NCBI GenBank assembly: GCA_018398765.1
Contig: JAHBMJ010000933.1
Location: 1-35,187 of the forward strand
Direction of reading: 5' to 3'
DNA length: 35,187 nucleotides
From: Chromera velia
Lineage: Eukaryota > Sar > Chromeraceae
Below are positions 1 to 11,378 of the stretch, piece after piece (the stretch's first letter is position 1; each line of letters starts with the position of its first letter). The position numbers and the translations under genes were made by a program. The notes below the pieces were generated by a model, which was given only the letters and a program-made list of their open reading frames with translations, did no database searches and was not told the DNA's origin.

Positions 1-722
1 GGCCGCTGCAGCCGGCATAGGAGTCACACCTGCACTAGCTGCCCCCATCAGTGCATCTATTTCGTCTTCGTCAGGAGTACACACACCTTGGCTGCACACG
101 CGTGATCCTCCCCAGCAGCCACGAACGTCTGGTCCATTGCCTGAACATTGGTAAGGTAGTCCTGTGCGATGTGCCTCACCTTCAGAGACACCTTCCTATT
201 GTATTCTGGATACTTCAGTCCCCCTACCCCTGCCATCTGTGCCTCCCTCGACAGGGAGCTGAAGACCTCTTCCATCGGGATGTTAACATACGGCAGCAGA
301 AGGTCTTGGACAATCGCATCACACCCCTCCTTAAGCTTAATCATTCCTGGCCTCCCCATCTCGTTTATCCCCCCCTCCTTCCCTCTATCCGACGTCATGA
401 ATAGGTGGAGGTACTTGTTCCGTTCAATCGCGTCGATGTACACCCCCTCCTTCTGCGGATCCTCCTTCGATCTCTTCAATATTGCTGCTGCCTTGGGCTT
501 CACCCGCGTAAGTACCATCTTGTAGTAGGGCTCCACCCCCAGTCCATTCTGCACCTCCATCTTCTGCTCATTCGGCCCCAGCCTTTCCCCCTCTATGCAG
601 AGACGCACCACATACTCTTTCTGCAGTGTCGGGCCTCCCCCGCCCTGCGGCTCTCTCCCCCCAACCACAGAGAAGTCAAGATGCCTCGGCCTCCCGAGCC
701 TGTTTGCCAATGTTCGACTCAT
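1..722 (-). CDS. Hypothetical protein gene, 3' part off the window, with a 2-nt frameshift
   Basis: I do not recognise the family. From the ATG at 722-720 (MSRTLANRLGRPRHLDF) a frame of 221 codons runs to a TAG at 59-57. It has a balanced, protein-like composition with blocks such as GVYIDAIERNKYLHLFMTS and GRPGMIKLKEGCDAIVQDL. The frame is also open upstream to 998, but that part is AT-rich and does not look coding, so I chose the internal ATG. From about position 81 to the left edge a second frame continues with a coding look (CTPDEDEIDALMGAASAG). The frame switch falls on a (GT)4 run at 86-79. One GT unit more or less would join the frames, so this is either a slipped pseudogene or a sequencing error. 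No GT-AG intron explains it. No signal peptide, membrane segment or catalytic motif is visible. The neighbour at 4250-7156 is on the same strand, 3.5 kb upstream. Confidence 0.55.
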
Positions 723-2095
723 CGCCCAAACACACACGTCACTCACAGTCAACGGAAAAACGGACACAGTAAACAAAGCTCCGAGGTTTTGGCAAACTTG
801 CGCCTCGGAAAAAGAACAATAGGAATGTTCTAGTATGATTAGTTCTCTTCCAACAGCCGAGACAGTCCTATACATATTATAATTTATGTTTGAGTGACGA
901 ATTATTATGACAGTTTTTTTTAGGTTGTTTTGTATGTAATGAAATGCAGTCATGTAGTCATGATGTACTTGGTACTTAATTTTCTGATTTCTCTGCATTT
1001 CTCTTCAAACAAAGACCAGATTGCTGGTCTAGCAGAGAGTAAACATGCAGTGCTACACACAGACAGTATACCGACAAAAACAGAAAGAGTGCATATAGTT
1101 AACGAAAAATACGCACACCTGCAAAAGCGGAGAGAAGCAAACTATATATGCACTTCACCTCCACGACGCCAATCAACAACGAAGAAAAATAGTGGAGATC
1201 TGCGACTCACGCGTGCACACTTGCATTCAAGTGCGGTTACATGTAAAATCTTTCTCAAGCTGCATCGAGGTCACCCTCTCACATGTGTGCCCTCTTGCCT
1301 CGCTCGTTGAAGAGAAGACTAAACAGGGACTTTTCTGGCGATCTCCAAACTTTTTCTGTGGATGCATCCGCAAGTCTCTCTCTTCTTTTCTTTGCACATT
1401 CGGGTTTGTTTGTCCGTCGTTTTCCCCTACTCGTCTTGCATGCTGCAAGAAACGAATCATGAGAAAGAATCGACACCTAGTCGATGTCTCTGCATGTGCA
1501 CATTCTACAGATGCAGCAGCACAACAATAAATTCAACGGTCTTGTGCCTTCACCCAACCACTGACTCGTTGCCCTGCGTCTCTTCTTTCTGCAACCCCTC
1601 TCTTCCACTGTGACAAAGCATGCTCCACCCGTCTAGCGCATAAGAAAGGAAAACAGTTCTTCTCTCCAACCCCTCCTGAGCAGAGAGAGAACGTCTTCTC
1701 TTTCCTGTGTCGAGATTCTCTTTCTTTCTGTACGTCTTTGTGTGAAGAGGAAGCAAGGTAAGAGAGAGCTCGGGCAAGAACAGTGCATGGTGAGAGAAGC
1801 TAGGCTTGACACAGAACCAGAGACAAAGAAGATGAAAATACCATGGAGAGCAAACTTTTTCAAAGATTCGCTCCCTCTCCGTTGTTCGTTCAACGCCTCA
1901 TCATGCATCAAATTCTTGATGCAACACAGAGTTCTGTCCCCCAATCACTCATTCACGCATGCATGCATGCAGGAAGTGAGTAGAGGGAGGAAGAGAACAA
2001 GAATTTGATCATCCTCACCTGATCTGTGAACGCACCGACGCAGCAGGATTTTCCTGTCACATCACCTACGCCTAAGACCTCACTAGCTTCTCTTC

Positions 2096-2139
2096 ATTCA
2101 TTCATTCATTCATTCATTCATTCATTCATTCATTCATTC
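2096..2139. repeat. (CATT)n microsatellite
   Basis: About ten uninterrupted copies of the tetramer ttca/catt in gene-free DNA. Confidence 0.95.
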
Positions 2140-4082
2140 GGAGGACGGAAGGGGGCGCTCAGCATCCTTGTCTCTGCTTTGGCACCCCTCCCTGCACATG
2201 TATGACAGGTCAATGCAGAACTGGACAGTACAGTACAAGGCACGAAAGGAATTAAGGGACTGGAATTGGAAGCAGGGAAACACACTACACGCCCTCATGC
2301 ACGAAGACCAAACGAACCGACATGCGTATGAAAGACAGAAAGAGACACAGGATGGACGGACGAAGAAAATGATGAAGGAATGAGTTGAAGCCTCGGAGTG
2401 CTGGGGCGCATAAGTCGAAGCAAGGCTCGATCGGTTGGTGGATAGTTGGATGGACGGGTGGACTGGTACCAGCATACCATCGAATAAACGAAAAAAGGGA
2501 ATCATCATATCAGTATGATGAGACAAACGCATGAACGCACAGCAATCTCCCCTCTCTTCGCTCCTCCATTGGAGACTCCCTGTCGCGGGAACGAATCTGC
2601 TTTTCCCTCGAGCAGATGATGCATACCTCTCTTGCTCCTCCTGTTCTTCCTCTGCATACGTGCGTGCTTTCGGCTTCTTCTTCTTCTCAGAGAGAAGAGA
2701 CTGTTGAAGAAAAAAGCCCTTCAGTTATTCTTCTTCAAACGTTCACACAGCCACATAGGCTGACTCTTCAACGGAATCCATGCCTGCCTGGTAGGCTCAG
2801 GTAGGGCGGTCGGAAGGGTCCGTTTTGTTTTTTTCGGAAGGTGAAAACGAAAACAGAAAGGGCCAGTAAGTGGAGATGATAAAAGAAATAAAACAAGGAA
2901 CCCAGAGTATACAGAAACAAAAACGGCGGGAAAAGACAGTAGAAGAAAAGAGAGGATAGTGTAACATTCGTCTGCTCTTTTGAAAGAGGGCATTAGCGAA
3001 CAAATCCACCCTGGCATATACATCATGCTCACGTGCAGGTAGTTTTGATCTTGAGAAGGCTCCAGAAGCCAAGACACGAGCCAGACGAAGCAAGAAGCGA
3101 AGAGTAACTTCTCTGTTACCCTCGCCTGAGGATGTTTGTGACTGTCTAGCTCCATTTCCCGTTTTTCACATACTTTTCCTCGCATGCAATCCGTTTCTGG
3201 CTTGGAAGACGGATTTCATTTGAAAAACCATTCCTTTACTGTTTTGTTGCAGAGCAGTCAGATGCCTTCCCCCCCTCCCTCTCCCTGTCTTTCCCTCAGC
3301 TTCCCGATGAGACTTGCAAAGACTTGCAGAGTCGCATGATTGTTTTCCTTTGGTTTGGTCTCTTTCCATCTATAATTCGCAGGTAGAAAGAAACAAGCGA
3401 GGAATGCTTTCAGACAAATCCCAGACGATGTACACTTGCATGCAATCATGCACCCTTCCTCTTCCAATCAGATCTCGCGAACTTGCACACACACATACAT
3501 CCCCACATCAACCCGCTGTGGGAAAAAAGGGCAAGAACTGGAAGATGCAAAAGTCTCCACACACGCAAAACGGACTCGCATCTGGGAAAGCAGGCATACA
3601 GAAAAAGCAAACTAGCATACATTCGCGATGAAATCGAGTTTTATAGTACAGAATAACGTGCAGTGCCTCGGACACTTCCTGCAGAGTTCCCCGCCCTTTC
3701 CCTCCCATCGCTTCCTGTTTACAAGTCAGCAGAAATCTGCAAATCAAACAAAACCCCTCCATTTCTTCCACGCACTTCCACAATTAAGAAGGAGCTTGAG
3801 GAATCACGAAGATGATATCTGTGGTCTGCTCTGCTGTTTAATTCTTTATTGGACATGGCATGACTCAACCTCTGCTGTTACCTTTGGATGTCGCCTCTCC
3901 CGCACAATCGAGTTTTTCAACTACGCGGGAAGTGACTCGCCTCTCTCTTTTCTCCTCACCTCCCGTCTTTGCCGTCCTTTCATTTGTGTGACAAGGGGAG
4001 GCTGAGAGAGCAAGGCACGAAGAAGAGAAGGAGACAGGAAGATTCAGGGCCTCTTTCTTTCTTTGAACACTGAGCGCACCCG

Positions 4083-4122
<40 letters not shown>

Positions 4123-4123
4123 C
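4083..4123. repeat. (CAGG)n microsatellite
   Basis: About ten copies of cagg lie roughly 130 bp beyond the stop codon of the Ser-rich gene on the minus strand, so probably in its 3'UTR or just past it. A shorter cagg run recurs at about 4199-4213. Confidence 0.95.
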
Positions 4124-4249
4124 ACGCACGCATGCACGCAGAAACACAGGTAGGTACAAAGGCATCATTCAAGGATCCCCAACAAAACTTGCTTGCACAG
4201 GCAGGCAGGCAGGCCAGATCCAGACGTACAGAGAAGCTCTTTGGTTCGC

Positions 4250-5300
4250 TCATCTTCCTGGGGCCTGTCCGGCAGTCACCGAGCGAGGTTCCAGTCCAGG
4301 AGAATTGGGGTTGCTCTCCGTGATGCTTTGCTCCTCTACCGTCTGCATCCGGGGTGATGATCTGTGAGCGTTGCCACGGGGGCTCGGTGTGTTGGCCTGC
4401 ATGACACTCCCACTGAGGGTAATTGGAGGGAAGAGAATCTTTGGGTCACTGCCGGTCGCTGTACTAATTCTATTGGAGGAACAGGAGGGGGGGGAGCGTC
4501 CTAGAGATCCCACAGCGACCGTGCCACTTCTCCGGAAGCTGGTCGGAGAGTGCGGCATTTTTTTGGGAGAGGACGGAACTTGAGGCAACTCTTTGTCGTC
4601 TAGAGATTCAGCAACCTCGTGTGCTCCCGATACGATGGCCGACTGGGTTCTCTTGAATGCTCCCCGTGCGGCGGCGCCTGTACATACAGAGGCCATCCTT
4701 CGCGGTTGGGGGGCACTGTCTGCGTTGTCCTCTCTGTTGTCTTCAACGAGAGCCTTGACGACACTGCTAGGTAGAGTGGGTTTTCTCAGAAAGGCGGGAA
4801 TCGCCCTGCTTTGGTGGTGTGAGGGGTCGCTTGTCACCCTTGACAGTTCCAGTTCCTTCAAGTGGGTGTCTTCTGGTGTCGCCTGGGTGGGTGGGGGCAC
4901 GGGTGTGAGCGGCCGCTTGCGCCATCTGTTCAGAAGATCTTCTTCGGTCTGACCCAGTCTGCAATGGACGCAGGGGAGCAGGAAGCGAGGCAGGGGAGGG
5001 GGCATAGTGAAAGGAGCATGAAGATGTCTGACACAAGTTGTATGAGACATCAGCAAAGATGTGCATTGAGCGATCAGGACCTTCCTCCTTTCGTGGCTGA
5101 ACGTGTGATTGATATTGTGCTAACAATCATGACTGCGCGTCCCAGTGCCTGCTCAATCGCCTTCCTTGCTATTGACTGTCATCTCGCTATTGACTGACAG
5201 GTCTCTCCCCTGAAAGTCTCTGATTTCCTCGAGAGTGTCGAGGAGGTCCCACTGTTCCTTCTCCCTCTTCTTCTGCAGGGCCTGTAAAAATGGGAAGGAG

Positions 5301-5335
<35 letters not shown>

Positions 5336-7156
5336 CAGAAAAGGAAATGAAGCGTCAAAAAGAGCGCGAACTAGAGAGAAGACAGAGAGGAAAACCGGAG
5401 GGAAATTTCAAAGTGCTGGCACTTGTTGGATTCATGTGGGGCTGCATGGGAACTAGTTGGAGAGGGTCTCTTCACTGACTGACCGTCTCTTTTGCCTTTT
5501 TGATTCTCTTCTCTTTGTATCTCTGAGCGTCTGCGGGACTGTTGGCGAGTTCCTGCAGTTCCCATTCTTCAAGTTCCGGCCGGGCGAGGTATTCCTGCAA
5601 GGACTCAAATGGCCAAGAGACAGAGAGGATGCTTGCCAGAAAGTTTCTACGAAGACTTCTGGGACAAGCTGGTATGATTCTAGCTAGATCTTCTTCCCAC
5701 GCGCCATTCGAGGTCATTAGATACAGAAGACTCAAGAAAGGACGATCGAGGCAAAAGAGAAAGACCGACCTCGAAGGTCATTCCCATTAGTTCCGCTGTC
5801 TTTAGCCTCGCCCTTCTGCTCCCTGAACTTTGCCCCCCCATCCCGATCCATGCTTCCTTCCGACTCCCTCCGAGATCCTTCCCCTCCTCTCCTCCCGTCC
5901 CTTGCCCTTCTTTCTCTTCCTCTTGCACATTCTCCTCAGGATCCAAAAACAAGCATCCCAGAGACGGGCGGTGCGACTGGGATCCTTGGCTTTGTCCCTC
6001 CGTCTCCTCCTTCGATCTGTTCAGATCCTCAGAGGCATCTGCAGCTTTGCCAGCTTCCTCCTCCTCATCGACATCAGCAGCCTGAGGTTTGCTCGTCACA
6101 GGGGCAGAAACCTGACTGGCCTTGAGGAGTCGCCGACGGTGGCCGCCTGCCTGAGACGGCTTCTGCCCAGTCGGAGAGACGGGAATGGCAGCTGCCGATC
6201 TAAGGGAGGAATGGCGGGAGTCCCCCTCCTCTGTGTCTGACTGCCCTGACATCATACTCTTGGTCGAGGACGCTCTCTCGCTTCCTCGGATGGGACTTTG
6301 CGAGGGAGGCGCACTCATCTGTAGGCTTGTGCGTCTCTTGGAGTTTGTGGAAGCGGCGTCGGACGGTTTCCTCCCACTGTCTGAAGGCCTCCGGCCATTG
6401 GGAAGCGCGGCGTCGGACGGTTTCCTCCCACTGTCTGAAGGCCTCCGGCCATTGGGAAGCTGCAACAGATTTTGGGCGGCGGGAGAAAGGGCTGCGAGGA
6501 TTTCGAAGTCAGCAGGAAGACTGGAGCGTCGTACCCTGGTCTGCGGTGCTGTCATGCCAGCAGTAGAGAGAAGGGACTTGAGGCAAGGGCGTCGACCCCG
6601 GAAAGATTGATTCTGCATGAGAGGACTTGGTGAGGGCTCTTCATCCAATTCCGCCAGCGTGACGGCGGCAGCACTGGCACCAGGGAAGGTGATCCGAGGC
6701 TGCAGATATTTGCTCATGACATCCTCCACTTTCTTGCTTTCCCCCTTGGCACTGACAGGGCTCTCTGGCTGACTGCTAGAGCTTCCTGCTGAGGACTCCT
6801 CTTCTGAAGGTTTGCTGAGGCTGGATTCAGATTCTGTGTCAAAGCTGTCCTTCGTTTGAGCCTTGACTACCTCAGATTTGTGCATCGTGCTCGAAGCATC
6901 TGCAAATACATGCACAGCAATAAGTCAAGTCCACAGCTCGACCAAGTGTGTCAGGTCATATAATTGTGCCTGTCTTGCCAATTTCGTACCGCACCATACC
7001 AGCTGACAGAAGGACGGCGACCTACATACGTAGGGGATCAAATGACTGACCTGGCAGTGCACCAGGGAAATCAGCCACCGACAGGCCCATCGGTGTTGAG
7101 AATCGCCGACGGCGAAAGTTTTGACCAGGTGCAGAAACACTGAGCATGGTCGCCAT
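4250..7156 (-). CDS. Ser-rich low-complexity protein, 5 exons, about 743 aa
   Basis: Family not recognised. Exons: 7156-7051, 6899 to about 5766, about 5683-5484, 5281-5199, 4958-4250 (TGA). The start MATMLSVSAPGQNFRRRRF has an AAA-ATG-G context. Junctions 1-2, 3-4 and 4-5 close in phase with donors GTCAGT and acceptors TTGCAG, TTACAG and TTGCAG. The exon 2-3 junction is ambiguous: frames differ, and a phase-1 donor at 5765 with an acceptor at 5684 (or 5690, 5669) fits and gives 2232 nt in total. Residues about 40-400 are Ser/Pro/Glu-rich with many RRxS-like sites (RVRRSS, GRRPSDSGRKPSD). A charged helical stretch with REKEQWDLLDTLEEIRD follows, then a second Ser/Pro-rich tail with FKRTQS and FRRSGT. 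No globular domain is visible apart from the short Trp/Leu-rich segment around SILSVSWPFESLQEYL. It is probably a disordered, phosphorylated scaffold or regulator (inference). It is head-to-head with the plastid membrane protein gene at 7849. A perfect 54-bp tandem duplication lies in exon 2. Confidence 0.85.
6353..6460. repeat. Perfect in-frame tandem duplication, 2 x 54 bp, inside exon 2
   Basis: The 54-bp unit beginning at 6353 recurs at 6407 without a mismatch over the stretch I compared. On the minus strand it encodes two 18-residue copies around LPNGRRPSDSGRKPSDA. Zero divergence at synonymous sites points to a recent event or to gene conversion. Confidence 0.93.
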
Positions 7157-7848
7157 TTTAGCGGAACCACACAATGAATCAGCGATCTACAACACAGAGC
7201 CGACAGAGATGGTTTGATATATAAATTGTGTGCAACAGTAGACGGTGTTGCTTGACAGTTGATTGATTGATCAAGAGTGAAAGTTGCAGGGCCAACGCAA
7301 TAACAGACAAAGGACGTCGAGTGCAACGTATTAATATATACAGTGTCGCCGATCATGCAGAAAAAGTGAGCAATCAAGTCAAGTAAGCCAGCATCATGCA
7401 GTTGACAACTTGGCCGCGGCTCCGTCTGACATGCAGTGAACAGAAATCGGCTCCGAGATGCTCCGAGGATTTTTCGATTGTGCGCGCGCGAGCTTAATTG
7501 GCCCGCGATCGAGGCTGCATGGGCGCCGTGGCCGGGCGGGCCCGGCCGCGTTCCAGGAAAAGGTGTCAGGGGTGCACATGCATGTACTGAGTGCGTGATA
7601 GTGCGTGTCGTAAGGGGTGCACTATGGTGCACTGAGCGAGGAGACGCTCGAAAACACTTCAGGCTTCGCTTTGTGCTTCGCTCCCTTGGATTGCCTCTTT
7701 TGCTGAAATCTGCCTCTGTGAGTGTCTCCTTCTCTCTGTGATTGCGCCAGTCCTTTGCTCCTGCTCAAGCACCTTGGAAGTAATCGCAGAAAGGTTCGAC
7801 CCCAGCACCCAAAGAAGCGAAGTGAGGGAGTCGATTTTGAGGGGCAAC
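7157..7848. promoter_or_regulatory. Divergent promoter region with GC-rich core (about 7485-7560)
   Basis: This 692-bp interval separates the start codons of two head-to-head genes (ATG at 7156 on minus, 7849 on plus). The centre is strikingly GC- and CpG-rich, with a GCGCGCGCGAGCTT word near 7491 and GGGCCCGGCC at 7538-7547, while the arms are of ordinary or AT-rich composition. On the plus-gene side three GTGCAC hexamers lie at 7572-7577, 7617-7622 and 7627-7632, with ATGCAT at 7578-7583. GTGCAC and TGCATGC are known ApiAP2 binding words in apicomplexans; their use here is inference. No open reading frame in the interval looks coding. Confidence 0.6.
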
Positions 7849-9098
7849 ATGTATGCTTTTTGCGGTCTTTTCTTGCTGCTGTGCAGCCTGGTCCCTTCCT
7901 CTGCATTTACTTTTGGTCCCGAAAAGATTGCACAAAGACGAGGCCCCGCTCCCTCGCACCAGGTTTCTTCCCCGCTGGTTTCAGTCTTTGCGGAGGGTGA
8001 GGTTGCTCCGATGTCTGTGACTGATGACGACGATCGGCCCATGCCCACTCCCGATGACTCCATGCCCCCTGAGGAGATGGACAAATATGAGGCGTTGCGC
8101 CTTCGTCGTCTCGAAATCTGGAGAGAGACTGGTCGTGGAATGATTGTGTATCTGCCCAAGAAGAAGGCAAGAGAGGTGGAGAGAAGACGAATGGAGGGAA
8201 CATTCTCAGACGACCAGGGACTCACAAAGTAAGTCTAAGACATACAACGGATGAGATTCAGCGAAGAAGTGAGTAAAACAGAAAGAGGAAAAGGCAGCGA
8301 CTTGTTTTGTGGGGTCATCTCAACCAGTGGTAGTGAGGTAGCGGGTGAAAAAGAGACGGTATATGAAAGAGTGAGGACCCTGGCGCACATCTCAAGAGGA
8401 TGCGGATGTGCTGTGCTTCGTTGACAGCCGTTTGCCTCTGCTCTGTATCTGGGGAGGGTAGACAAAGGGGGCGCAAAGCCGGCATGGGGTGCACTGTTTT
8501 TGCTTCGTCTTGTAGTTGAGGCCTTCCTTCTTTCGTAATCTCTTTTTTTGCTCGGAATCGCTTCGCACTCTCTAACTGCTTGCGCACCTTCTGACTTCTT
8601 TCCCCCACCCCCTCCTTTCTGCCCTCGAACCCATTCTACCTCTCTGAGCGCTCCTCCATCTTGTCTCTCGGTTGACTAATCAGAGCGTCAGACATCTCCA
8701 TCAATTGCTCGTCCATGTTGTCTCGTTTCAATGCGCGTGTCCGTCTTTCTTGCCCCTCGACCAGGTTGAGGCTCTGCATGATCAATTTTCATCAGTTTGC
8801 TTCGTTCACTTGATTCCCCCCCTCTCTCTTCGGGGCAACTGCAGTCATGTGCCCACCAGTAGGCCTGCACTTGCCTCTATTCTCTCTCCCAACTGATTTT
8901 CCCTGCAATTCTCATGCATTGACTGCATGCAGCGCGGTTGCCGTGAGTGTCTCTCCACGCCCCTACGACCCAGTATTGGATGCCGAGAGTCCCGGGAAGG
9001 AGGCGGTGGGGAAGTACGGGGCTGTCATTTTCTTCTTGGTGATGATCGCAACTTTCCGGTACTTCACTCAGAGCCAGACCGAGATCGAAGCATATTGA
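7849..9098 (+). CDS. Predicted plastid-targeted single-pass membrane protein, 181 aa, 2 exons
   Basis: Exons 7849-8228 and 8933-9098 join in phase 2 (AA|C, Asn) with donor GTAAGT and acceptor TGCAG; the total is 546 nt including TGA. Residues 1-19 (MYAFCGLFLLLCSLVPSSA) form a signal peptide with likely cleavage before Phe20, and a basic/Ser-Pro stretch (FTFGPEKIAQRRG) follows. This is the bipartite leader of proteins imported into complex red-lineage plastids. The mature part has an acidic linker (TDDDDRPMPTPDD), a basic amphipathic region (RLRRLEIWRETGRG, PKKKAREVERRR) and one C-terminal membrane segment, about residues 157-171 (AVIFFLVMIATFRYF), ending TQSQTEIEAY. Its size and topology suit a small thylakoid or envelope subunit, but I do not recognise the family. 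I chose the ATG at 7849 because the signal peptide starts there; the upstream open frame has no better ATG. Confidence 0.9.
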
Positions 9099-11339
9099 AA
9101 AAAGAAAAGAGCACTGACCTCTCATTCCTTCTTACCTTCCTTCATCCCTCTTCTCTTCCTTCGTTACTTGGTTGACAAAGAGAGAGCATTCAAGAGAGTG
9201 TGAGTGCTTACAAGGGTAACGATCCAGGAAAGAAGAGGGAGAGGAAGAGAAAGACGAACAAGCTCCCAGTGTGAAAGTGCACGGCAGTTTCGTCTTCTCT
9301 TCCTCNGGGGGGTAACCGACCAAACACATCCATTGTTCGTCCGCTTAATTGTTTTTGTTTAGGGAGGGGACTGTCGTGTGTTTTGGTGTAGTTGAAAGGA
9401 AAAACGTCTGTTCGTCCGCCTGCTCGCGAGATTTTCCCCGTTTGGGGTCCCGTCACGGTGGTCTGTAGTTGTCTGTCTTCGTCTGTTTGTTTTGTTTTCG
9501 TTCAATTTGATGAAACTATCGGATTCGGATTCAACAATTATCGGGGGGAAGAGCGGGGTACAGTGAGAGGGAGCCGGCTGATTTTCGCCTGCTTTCATCA
9601 TTAATTGTAGCTTTGAGATTTGGGTGAGGGGATGCGATGAAGAGAGGGGGGCAGAAATGAAGGAGAGGGAACCGGAGCCCTGCAGACCGCCTGTGTTGGG
9701 TGGGGGATGGCTGTCTGGGTACGTTCGCTGGCTTGCAATGCCACCACCACCCCATTCCGTACAGCCGCCTGAGGTCCTGCGAGCACATGCACAGCTTGTT
9801 GGCATGTACAAGGAAGTATAACTCATGTCACTGCGGTCAAATTAATAGAAGGCTTGTTGGGGACTGAAGTGCTCGACCGACCACAAGGGGAGGCAGAGGG
9901 GCTTAAGGGGCCTCGGGGCCCGGGCCGCAATGGAGCGGGAAAGAGTATTGATTCACCCTCTGCTTCAGAGGCCTTGAGCCTAAATAAAGGTCACAGAATG
10001 AAAACGGCTTGCTGCATAGGCTGTGCAGCGTGAGCCTGTTCTGCCTGCATGAAGTGCCAGTTCGAGCTGGGCAGAACTGCATGCTACCATGCAGTGCGTA
10101 TCTTAGTAGTAGAAAAAACTTTAGAAACTGCACGGTTTTAAAACAATGAAGTTGGAATGAATAATATAAATATAACATAAGTAATCGAAGCCTAAATGGA
10201 AGTTACTTAACTTCAATAGCATACATTCAATTGCTATATACTGGTTTGATTATCGATAATTTGTAAATATTAGAGTAACTAACTTAAAAAATTAACAATG
10301 AAAATGAAAACTTTTCGTTGAACAAGCTTGCCGCTAAAATCTAAACTGTGGCCGTCCTGTAATTAAGTTTCAGAGGCCTTTGTGATAGACTTTGTTTTTA
10401 TGATGGTTTACACTTTTATTTTTTTGTATCCTTTGGCCTTCAGCTTTCAGCGCTATAGTTTGTTATAAGAATAAGAAGAAACAAGAATTGTTTTTTTTTT
10501 TTTTGTGCAACAGCTAAGCAACAGTTCTAGGATAGGATAGGTATATCAAATACCAGAACAACAGTTATAAATTACTACTAATAGTACGCAATATTTAAAC
10601 AACAATTGTTTATCATTTAACATTGTCAGAAAAAAAAATTTAAATTAAGCAGCATTAGATTAAGCGAAAATTAACTTAAGTTATTTTTTTTTATCTGTGA
10701 TTATCACTAGGATTATCAGTGTAATACGCCTAGCTAGCCAGCCTTTTACTCTGTTCTAACAGTACTTCGCTTATTCATCAATTCATTTATTGATTGATTG
10801 ATATTGAAATTGATATGTGTAATATGTTTCATACAGTGGAGTCGCATTGGCATGCAGAGGAAACTTTTAAAGCAATATCGCTACCAAAAATTTTGTTCAT
10901 TTCTTTCAAAGAACAGTTGTTTACTTTTTTGACATTCAAAAATTTGTTTCATTTTTGCTGCGCAGCGTAGGAAGAAGAAGTTGAATCACGTAAGACCCAC
11001 TTTGATCTTGTACGTACTCCTTTCTGCTCTGGTCTGCATTCCTATCTTCGTTCGTTCCTTGCCTGCTTCTATCTGCCATTTAAATTGTCGAAAGAGACAT
11101 GCATGCATGGTGTGAATTAAAGAGAGGGAGGGCATCCTTCCTTCCAGACCGATCTTCCCCCTCCCAATCGTCTTCCCTCCAAGACGACTCACACCTTTCT
11201 GCCCCGATTTGCTGACCTCCCTCTCTTTCCTTCACGCCGCCACCTCTGAGAAATAACCCCGGCCTGCTGTGCCAGGATTCAGGAAACCCATCCAACAGTC
11301 ATTAGATACCAACGGGATGCTACAAGCCGCACGCACACA

Positions 11340-11378
<39 letters not shown>

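Larger units (their letters stand above)
723..4249. other. Gene-free intergenic stretch
   Basis: I see no convincing coding exon on either strand. Open frames here are short and dominated by Lys/Arg/Ser low complexity that follows the purine/pyrimidine strand bias of the DNA. The stretch holds a (CATT)n run near 2096-2139, a CAGG run at 4083-4123, a GCATGCATGCATGC run near 1957-1971 and many pyrimidine tracts. It lies downstream of the Ser-rich gene and upstream of the broken gene at the left edge, both on the minus strand, so it should contain the 3'UTR of one and the promoter of the other. Neither could be delimited. Confidence 0.5.

Noticed and set aside
4083-4213. Short direct repeats suggestive of a CRISPR array
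   Set aside because: It is a simple CAGG microsatellite in a eukaryotic genome without unique spacers.
5830-6610. Plus-strand frames within 5.8-6.6 kb
   Set aside because: They are antisense to exon 2 of the Ser-rich gene and share its duplication only by position.
6925-7632. A 235-codon minus frame over the divergent promoter
   Set aside because: It overlaps the first exon of the Ser-rich gene in a different frame; the exon with donor GTCAGT at 7050 explains the sequence better.
10020-10110. tRNA- or SINE-like hairpin sequence with a TTCGAG word
   Set aside because: It has no cloverleaf, and A- and B-box matches are poor.
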